Origin: Paramuribaculum sp. | GTDB taxonomy: Bacteria > Bacteroidota > Bacteroidia > Bacteroidales > Muribaculaceae | Reading direction: 5' to 3' | DNA length: 7,006 nt | NCBI GenBank assembly: GCA_029058705.1 | Contig: JAIDXA010000245.1 | Location: 1-7,006, forward strand | In this document: in pieces, positions 6,159 to 7,006 of the stretch | How positions within the stretch are numbered: the stretch's first letter is position 1 | Layout of the letters: each line of letters starts with the position of its first letter | Made by a program: the position numbers and the translations under genes | The notes under the pieces: model-generated | Told to the model about the DNA's origin: nothing | Database searches by the model: none | Seen by the model: the letters and a program-made list of their open reading frames with translations, nothing else

Positions 6159-6839
6159 TTAGAAATTATAACCGAGTGTTATGTCAAACAGATTTGAATG
6201 CATTGTCGAACGTCCCCTCGACATATCACACATTCCGATTGCTCCCGAAACTGCACCGTAGACATGAGAACAGAAAGTCACACCAACGCCAAATCGCCAT
6301 TTGATGTCAGCCCGATTCAACGTTCCGTCATCCCCGTAAGCGGAAGATGATGCTGAAAACGATCCAACACTGACATGATTTTTTGCCGATAATCCAAGGT
6401 TAAATTCCGGACCGGTAAAAACTGAAATATCAAAGCCGGGGAACAAATCGAAACGATAACCTCCGATAACCGGAATCCGGACTCCCCACATCCGCGCCGA
6501 CGCACCGGTAGACTTTACAACCGAACCGGCGTCATCATCCAATGAATCGTCAACAAGTGTCCGGTTTAAAGAATATGTGTTGTAGTAAAGCTGCGCACCG
6601 GGTTCAAAATAGAAATTATAGAAAACAGGAATATGATAAACCGCCCCGGCGGAGAATCCTGAGCCATTGCCATAAAGATCCATCTTATAACCGTTTTTAA
6701 GATTCACATCGCCGGGAGCAGCAAGCTCATATGACAATCTGACACCCCAAAAAGATTTATCGGAAAGATCACCTCCCGACGCACGGCTCAAAAAAAACGC
6801 AAGTGCGACAAAAATCAAACTAAACGAGAATCTCTTCAT
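6159..6839 (-). CDS. Small outer-membrane beta-barrel protein (PorT/OMP_b-brl-like), function unknown
   Basis: This is a 226-residue exported protein with ATG at 6837-6839. A Sec signal peptide covers about residues 1-22 (MKRFSFSLIFVALAFFLSRASG), with no lipobox. The mature part is built of alternating hydrophobic and polar aromatic strands joined by Gly/Asp/Ser-rich loops: FWGVRLSYEL, GFSAGAVYHI, FYFEPGAQLYYNTY, MWGVRIPVIGGYRF, FDISVFTGPEFNLGL, WRFGVGVTF, YGAVSGAIGM and SNLFDITLGYNF. It ends in an aromatic residue, as outer-membrane barrels commonly do. About 8-10 strands would fit this length. The style resembles the PF13568-type barrels common in Bacteroidetes, but no specific role can be read from it. 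Two Cys (190, 204) are present. It lies directly upstream of queD (10 nt) and follows the terminator and promoter elements at the right edge, so it is probably first in the operon. Confidence 0.85.
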   Translation of the reverse strand: MKRFSFSLIFVALAFFLSRASGGDLSDKSFWGVRLSYELAAPGDVNLKNGYKMDLYGNGSGFSAGAVYHIPVFYNFYFEPGAQLYYNTYSLNRTLVDDSLDDDAGSVVKSTGASARMWGVRIPVIGGYRFDLFPGFDISVFTGPEFNLGLSAKNHVSVGSFSASSSAYGDDGTLNRADIKWRFGVGVTFCSHVYGAVSGAIGMCDMSRGRSTMHSNLFDITLGYNF

Positions 6840-6867
6840 AACAAAAATAATTGATTATCCAATCGGA

Positions 6868-6926
6868 CACTTATAAAACAGCAAATGTCCTGATGCAAAA
6901 TTAAAAATAAAATCTGACGAAAAAAA
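6868..6926 (-). promoter_or_regulatory. Candidate promoter(s) of the omp-queD-queE-FKBP unit
   Basis: On the minus strand, TAATTTTGC at 6895-6903 matches the Bacteroidetes -7 consensus TAnnTTTGC perfectly. A T-run (TTTT at 6923-6926) lies 19 nt upstream in place of the -33 TTTG (one mismatch). Transcription would start near 6888, giving a leader of about 50 nt. An alternative uses the TTTG inside that element (6896-6899) as its -33 box, with TATAAGTG (6868-6875) after 20 nt as a poorer -7 box. The first reading is preferred because the -7 element is the better conserved part of these promoters. Confidence 0.45.
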
Positions 6927-6941
6927 GCGGGTTCGGTCAGA
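6904..6941 (-). terminator. Possible second, weaker intrinsic terminator
   Basis: On the minus strand, TCTGAC (6936-6941) pairs with GTCAGA (6913-6918). The stem can be extended by GAA/TTC past a single bulged C, leaving a loop of about 10 nt. The 3' side is followed directly by TTTTATTTTT (6903-6912). It could act as a back-up to the strong terminator 20 nt upstream. The stem is only about half G+C and overlaps the candidate -33 region, so it may instead be incidental. Confidence 0.35.
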
Positions 6942-6961
6942 ATTGCAGGTGGAGCGGACAC

Positions 6962-7001
6962 AAAAAGGAAGCGGCCCTGATCGGTGTGATCAGGGCCGCT
7001 T
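6962..7001 (-). terminator. Strong intrinsic terminator of an unseen minus-strand gene
   Basis: A perfect 14-bp stem (arms at 6969-6982 and 6988-7001, sequence aagcggccctgatc and its reverse complement) encloses a 5-nt loop (6983-6987). On the minus strand the stem is followed by CC and five Ts (6962-6966). The opposite side has no T-tract, so it works in the leftward direction. It should end transcription of a gene lying to the right of the window and insulate the omp-que unit. Confidence 0.88.
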
Positions 7002-7006
7002 CGTCG

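Noticed and set aside
5954..6304. A 116-codon plus-strand open frame over queD and the end of the barrel gene
   Set aside because: It is antisense to conserved queD and spans the gap into another gene. It has no domain features.
6840..6968. A preQ1 riboswitch upstream of the queuosine genes
   Set aside because: I looked for a short G/C hairpin followed by an A-rich tail that could form the preQ1 pseudoknot, as in type I aptamers, and found none. The first gene downstream is also not a que gene.

Overview
The window reads as chromosomal DNA from a Bacteroidota bacterium, most likely order Bacteroidales (a gut lineage such as Muribaculaceae or Bacteroides-like is plausible, but this is inference). 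The reasons are the LytS-type kinase paired with a LytTR regulator beside an efflux operon, the protein style of the efflux and QueD/QueE genes, the lack of clear Shine-Dalgarno sequences, and AT-rich upstream regions with matches to the Bacteroidetes -7 promoter element (TAnnTTTG). All nine recognisable genes lie on the minus strand, so transcription runs from the right end of the window to the left. I see no RNA gene, insertion sequence, CRISPR array or phage gene.

Right part (about 7006 to 4822). A strong intrinsic terminator at the right edge closes an unseen minus-strand gene. After it come a weaker hairpin with a T-tract and a candidate promoter, then a tight four-gene run: a small outer-membrane beta-barrel protein, queD, queE and a cytoplasmic FKBP-type prolyl isomerase (spacings +10, -11 and +27 nt). 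QueD and QueE catalyse consecutive steps from dihydroneopterin triphosphate to 7-carboxy-7-deazaguanine, the precursor of preQ0 and queuosine. The barrel protein and the isomerase have no obvious role in that pathway and are probably only co-transcribed.

Middle part (about 4821 to 2878). A 101-nt gap holds two short inverted repeats and a weak candidate promoter. It is followed by a two-component pair: a four-helix membrane histidine kinase of the LytS/YehU type and its LytTR response regulator, whose reading frames overlap by 26 nt.

Left part (2877 to 1). After a 95-nt gap come a TolC-like outer-membrane channel, a lipoprotein periplasmic adaptor of the MacA/HlyD type, and the N-terminal 76 codons of a MacB/LolD-type ABC ATPase that runs off the left edge. 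Together these look like a MacAB-TolC-type tripartite export system under likely control of the adjacent LytTR system. The permease subunits should lie just beyond the left edge.

Overall this is ordinary, well-conserved core and semi-core gene content. I did not find convincing evidence of a new biological system. The points most worth a second look are the signal sensed by the kinase, the association of the outer-membrane protein with queDE, and the stacked terminator and promoter elements at the right edge.
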